In this document: piece by piece, positions 6,272 through 8,002 of the stretch
Layout: the number at the start of each line of letters is the position of its first letter
Numbering within the stretch: position 1 is the stretch's first letter
The notes under the pieces: model-generated
What the model saw: only the letters and a program-made list of their open reading frames with translations
Told to the model about the DNA's origin: nothing
The model's database searches: none
Position numbers and translations under genes: made by a program
NCBI GenBank assembly: GCA_964357385.1
Contig: CAYHKW010000050.1
Location: forward strand, 1 to 8,002
Origin: JAHFJA01 sp964357385
GTDB taxonomy: Bacteria; Patescibacteriota; Patescibacteriia; JACQRZ01
Direction: 5' to 3'
Length of the DNA stretch: 8,002 bases

Positions 6272-6282
6272 CCCACTTACAA
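6254..6282 (-). promoter_or_regulatory. Predicted gap promoter
   Basis: Minus strand: TTGTAA (6282-6277), 17 bp, TATACT (6259-6254). Predicted initiation is near 6247, so the gap leader is about 29 nt and begins at the 3' arm of the tsf terminator stem. The -35 begins within a few bases of the tsf stop codon. Confidence 0.65.
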
Positions 6283-6286
6283 CGAA

Positions 6287-6871
6287 TTACAATGCGAATC
6301 GGGCAAAGCGTTTTACCTGGATATTCTCCCCTGTCTTTGCGATCTGATCGGTAATCACGTCCTGAATCGTCAAGGTGTCATCTTTGATGAATTTCTGATT
6401 GAGAAGACATACATCTTCGTAGTATTTTGCTAGTTTCCCATCAATAATCTTTTCAAGGATATCAGCTGGCTTTGTTTCTCCTGCCATCTGTTCGCGGTAA
6501 ATCTCTTTTTCCTTAGCTACCAATTCTTCTGGTACTTCTGAAGATGAGATGTATACGGGATTCATGGCAACGATATGGAGTGCAATGTCATGGACAAATA
6601 TCTGAAATGCTTCATTGCGCGCCACAAAGTCTGTTTCACACAACACTTCTACCAAGACACCTGTCTTTTTGTTGGCGTGGATGTATGAATGCACAATACC
6701 TTCATGCGTTTCTCGCTCAACACGCTTTGCGGCAGACTTCTGTCCTTGCTTGCGCATGATCTCAATCGCCAAATCATAATCATTATTTGCTTCTTCCAGT
6801 GCTTTGCGGCAATCCATAATACCGCCACCAGTTTGTGCACGAAGTTGTGCAATCAATTTTGGGTCAATCAT
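6287..6871 (-). CDS. tsf: Elongation factor Ts, short form
   Basis: Encodes 194 residues, the nucleotide exchange factor that reloads EF-Tu with GTP in the cytoplasm. The N-terminal UBA-like domain is clear (LIAQLRAQTGGGIMDCRKAL, 6-25). The EF-Tu-contacting signature TDFVARN is at 80-86, preceded by GVLVEVLCE. A C-terminal core element reads LLNQKFIKDD (157-166). At 194 residues it is about 90 shorter than the E. coli protein and comparable to the short Thermus-type EF-Ts, lacking part of the duplicated core; this form is common in reduced bacteria. It is intact, ending at a stop codon just before a terminator. The ATG at 6871 has no Shine-Dalgarno site. It follows rpsB by 47 bp, the conserved rpsB-tsf pairing, with a possible extra promoter in that gap. 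Confidence 0.96.
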   Translation of the reverse strand: MIDPKLIAQLRAQTGGGIMDCRKALEEANNDYDLAIEIMRKQGQKSAAKRVERETHEGIVHSYIHANKKTGVLVEVLCETDFVARNEAFQIFVHDIALHIVAMNPVYISSSEVPEELVAKEKEIYREQMAGETKPADILEKIIDGKLAKYYEDVCLLNQKFIKDDTLTIQDVITDQIAKTGENIQVKRFARFAL

Positions 6872-6897
6872 AAAAACATTTCAATAATCAAAAATCT

Positions 6898-6906
6898 ATT
6901 GTAACA
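6898..6906 (-). promoter_or_regulatory. Possible tsf promoter, extended -10
   Basis: Minus strand TGtTACAAT (6906-6898) in the rpsB-tsf gap, nearly identical to the pgk element TGcTACAAT. Initiation would be near 6891, a 20 nt leader. No good -35 is seen at the expected distance, so this is tentative and tsf is probably also read through from rpsB. Confidence 0.4.
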
Positions 6907-6918
6907 CGTTTGCGCTGA

Positions 6919-7719
6919 TTATTCTGCTGCCGGCTCTGTTGTAGCAGTCTCTGCAGCTGCTTTGGCCGCAAATTCAGCTTCTTCTTTTTCTTTCGCTTCT
7001 TTCGCAGCCGTCATTGCTGCCTTGTTAGTCAATGCAAGTTTCTTTCCTTCCAAAATAGCCTGAGCAACTAATCCGCTGATCATGTCGATTGATTTCACTG
7101 CGTCATCATTTGCAGGGATCATGTAATCAACGTCAGTAGGGTTTACGTTGGTATCGCACACCGCAACAATCGGCAAGTGCTTTTTGACTGCTTCTTTATA
7201 CGCGGTCTTATCGCGCTTGAGGTCAACCATGAACACAAGATCAGGCAAACGAGTAAGTGCTTGAATACCACCAATGGCATTTTCAAGCTCTTCGATAGTA
7301 CGAGCAAAATCCAACTGTTCTTTCTTTGTGTATTTTACGAGTGCACCGGTCGCTTGCTGTTCTTTAAGAGTCTTGTAACGCTTGATCATTTTTGAAATGA
7401 CAGTGAAATTGGTAAGCATACCGCCAATCCAGCGTCCGTTGACGTAGGGCATTTCACAGAGTTCAGCGTACTTTTGAATAGGATCCTGTGCTTGACGCTT
7501 AGTTCCCACAAACAACACTGTCTTGCCATTTGCCACTTCAGAAGTGATAAATGCAAGAGCTTTACCCAACAACTCCTGAGTCTTCTCAAGATCGATCACG
7601 GTCATATCGCCGCGATTCATGAAAATATACGGATCCATCTTAGGATGGCGCTTTGACTTCTTGTGTCCGAGATGGACACCACTTTTAAGCATGTCCACGA
7701 GGGACGGTAGTGTAGGCAT
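6919..7719 (-). CDS. rpsB: 30S ribosomal protein S2
   Basis: Encodes 266 residues from the ATG at 7719; the in-frame ATG at 7734 has a purine run too close to it, while AAAGGA sits 6 bp before 7719. S2 binds the 30S subunit at the head-body junction. Family motifs: GVHLGHKKSKRHPKMDPYIF (14-33), FVGTKRQAQ (70-78), YVNGRWIGGMLTNF (92-105), DLVFMVDLKRD (160-170) and AVCDTNVNPTDVDYMIPAND (186-205). The motif KSKRHPKM lacks the tryptophan of the usual proteobacterial RRWNPKM. The tail (234-266) is Ala/Glu/Lys-rich and probably disordered. A possible structured leader lies upstream (7739-7789), suggesting autoregulation. tsf follows directly. Confidence 0.97.
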   Translation of the reverse strand: MPTLPSLVDMLKSGVHLGHKKSKRHPKMDPYIFMNRGDMTVIDLEKTQELLGKALAFITSEVANGKTVLFVGTKRQAQDPIQKYAELCEMPYVNGRWIGGMLTNFTVISKMIKRYKTLKEQQATGALVKYTKKEQLDFARTIEELENAIGGIQALTRLPDLVFMVDLKRDKTAYKEAVKKHLPIVAVCDTNVNPTDVDYMIPANDDAVKSIDMISGLVAQAILEGKKLALTNKAAMTAAKEAKEKEEAEFAAKAAAETATTEPAAE

Positions 7720-7725
7720 AGATAT

Positions 7726-7731
7726 TCCTTT
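7726..7731 (-). promoter_or_regulatory. rpsB Shine-Dalgarno site
   Basis: AAAGGA 6 bp before the ATG at 7719 decides that start. It is one of the few ribosome sites seen before a core gene in this window, and could pair with TTCCTT at 7776-7771. Confidence 0.7.
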
Positions 7732-7738
7732 CATCCTC

Positions 7739-7789
7739 TACCCTTATTTACCCCTGATCAAGTCAGAAGCAAGGAAATGCCTAAGGGTA
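7739..7789 (-). promoter_or_regulatory. Candidate structured leader of rpsB
   Basis: On the minus strand TACCCTTA (7789-7782) and TAAGGGTA (7746-7739) are a perfect 8 bp inverted repeat spaced 35 nt apart, ending 7 bp before the ribosome site. A second pairing, TTCCTT (7776-7771) with AAGGAA (7730-7725, overlapping the site), interleaves with the first as a-b-a'-b', the order of a pseudoknot. No confident rpsB promoter was found in 7740-7860. Confidence 0.35.
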
Positions 7790-7864
7790 TGAGTAATTAA
7801 TAGTTAATAGCAAAAGACTACCAGATAAAGGAAAAAAGGGCAAGAGAAAGGGTTTTGAGGTAAT

Positions 7865-7900
7865 AAAAAAGCACCCGTAGCCGGTTTTGGCATAGGATGC
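7865..7900 (-). terminator. Intrinsic terminator upstream of rpsB
   Basis: Minus strand: GCATCC pairs with GGGTGC (6 bp with one G-U), and GCC pairs with GGC further in, followed by six T (7870-7865). It starts 18 bp after the stop codon of the edge gene and separates that gene from rpsB. Its outer stem and T run match the terminator at 3434-3458. Confidence 0.8.
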
Positions 7901-7918
7901 AATTTGTTCGTATCTATT

Positions 7919-8002
7919 CTATTTTTTCGACCAATTCTTCAAGACCAATGCTTCAAATAGTGTTTTGACGGCCAAAGGAAGCATGATTTCAAACTTAGGG
8001 TA
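7919..8002 (-). CDS. C-terminal end of an unidentified protein
   Basis: An open frame enters from the right edge and ends at TAG (7921-7919). The visible 27 residues read YPKFEIMLPLAVKTLF then EALVLKNWSKK: an amphipathic, probably helical tail with a basic end. The placement 18 bp before a terminator supports it being a real gene end. Too little is visible to name the family. A second frame is also open for most of this stretch but is less protein-like. Confidence 0.55.
   Translation of the reverse strand, partial: YPKFEIMLPLAVKTLFEALVLKNWSKK

Noticed and set aside
7815..7843. TTGCCC-N17-TAGTCT with TG before the -10, as a possible rpsB promoter
   Set aside because: Only three of six -10 bases fit and the -35 is weak; other A/T-rich hexamers nearby score similarly, so no choice is justified.

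Overview
The window reads as a compact bacterial chromosome segment whose core genes are all on the minus strand. The likely source is a Candidate Phyla Radiation (Patescibacteria) or similarly reduced bacterium. This is inferred from the short, roughly 194-residue EF-Ts, the S2 variant with KSKRHPKM instead of the usual tryptophan-containing motif, the divergent phosphoglycerate kinase, the near absence of Shine-Dalgarno sites before core genes and the very tight gene spacing. No marker in the window fixes the lineage.

In transcription order (right to left): the C-terminal end of an unidentified gene (7919-8002) with its terminator; a leader followed by rpsB (ribosomal protein S2) and tsf (EF-Ts); then gap (glyceraldehyde-3-phosphate dehydrogenase). 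The gap promoter lies inside the intrinsic terminator of tsf. A small membrane-protein gene is coupled to gap by an ATGA overlap. A block of unrecognised genes follows (a 189-residue protein and two small ribbon-helix-helix-like proteins, about 3.5-4.8 kb) with its own TTGACA promoter and its own terminator. A 240-residue unknown gene then runs in the opposite direction (2708-3430, plus strand). Last comes the lower-glycolysis cluster pgk, eno and gpmI (the gpmI start is at the left edge), packed with 2-3 bp gaps.

Together gap, pgk, gpmI and eno convert glyceraldehyde-3-phosphate to phosphoenolpyruvate. Here gap and pgk, which are often adjacent, are separated by about 2.6 kb of more A/T-rich accessory DNA. 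The accessory block looks like an insertion or a hot spot. It has strong GAGGT/GGAGG ribosome sites, consensus TTGACA promoters, convergent terminators in the middle, and two adjacent genes that share a paralogous DNA-binding-like domain.

The most interesting points are: (1) the terminator/promoter overlay between tsf and gap; (2) the back-to-back pgk/unknown-gene promoters with overlapping -35 boxes, and a pgk transcript predicted to start on its ATG; (3) the tandem ribbon-helix-helix paralogues in an uncharacterised cassette; (4) altered substrate-site residues in the phosphoglycerate kinase; (5) a possible pseudoknot in the rpsB leader. No tRNA, rRNA, CRISPR array or transposase is visible.
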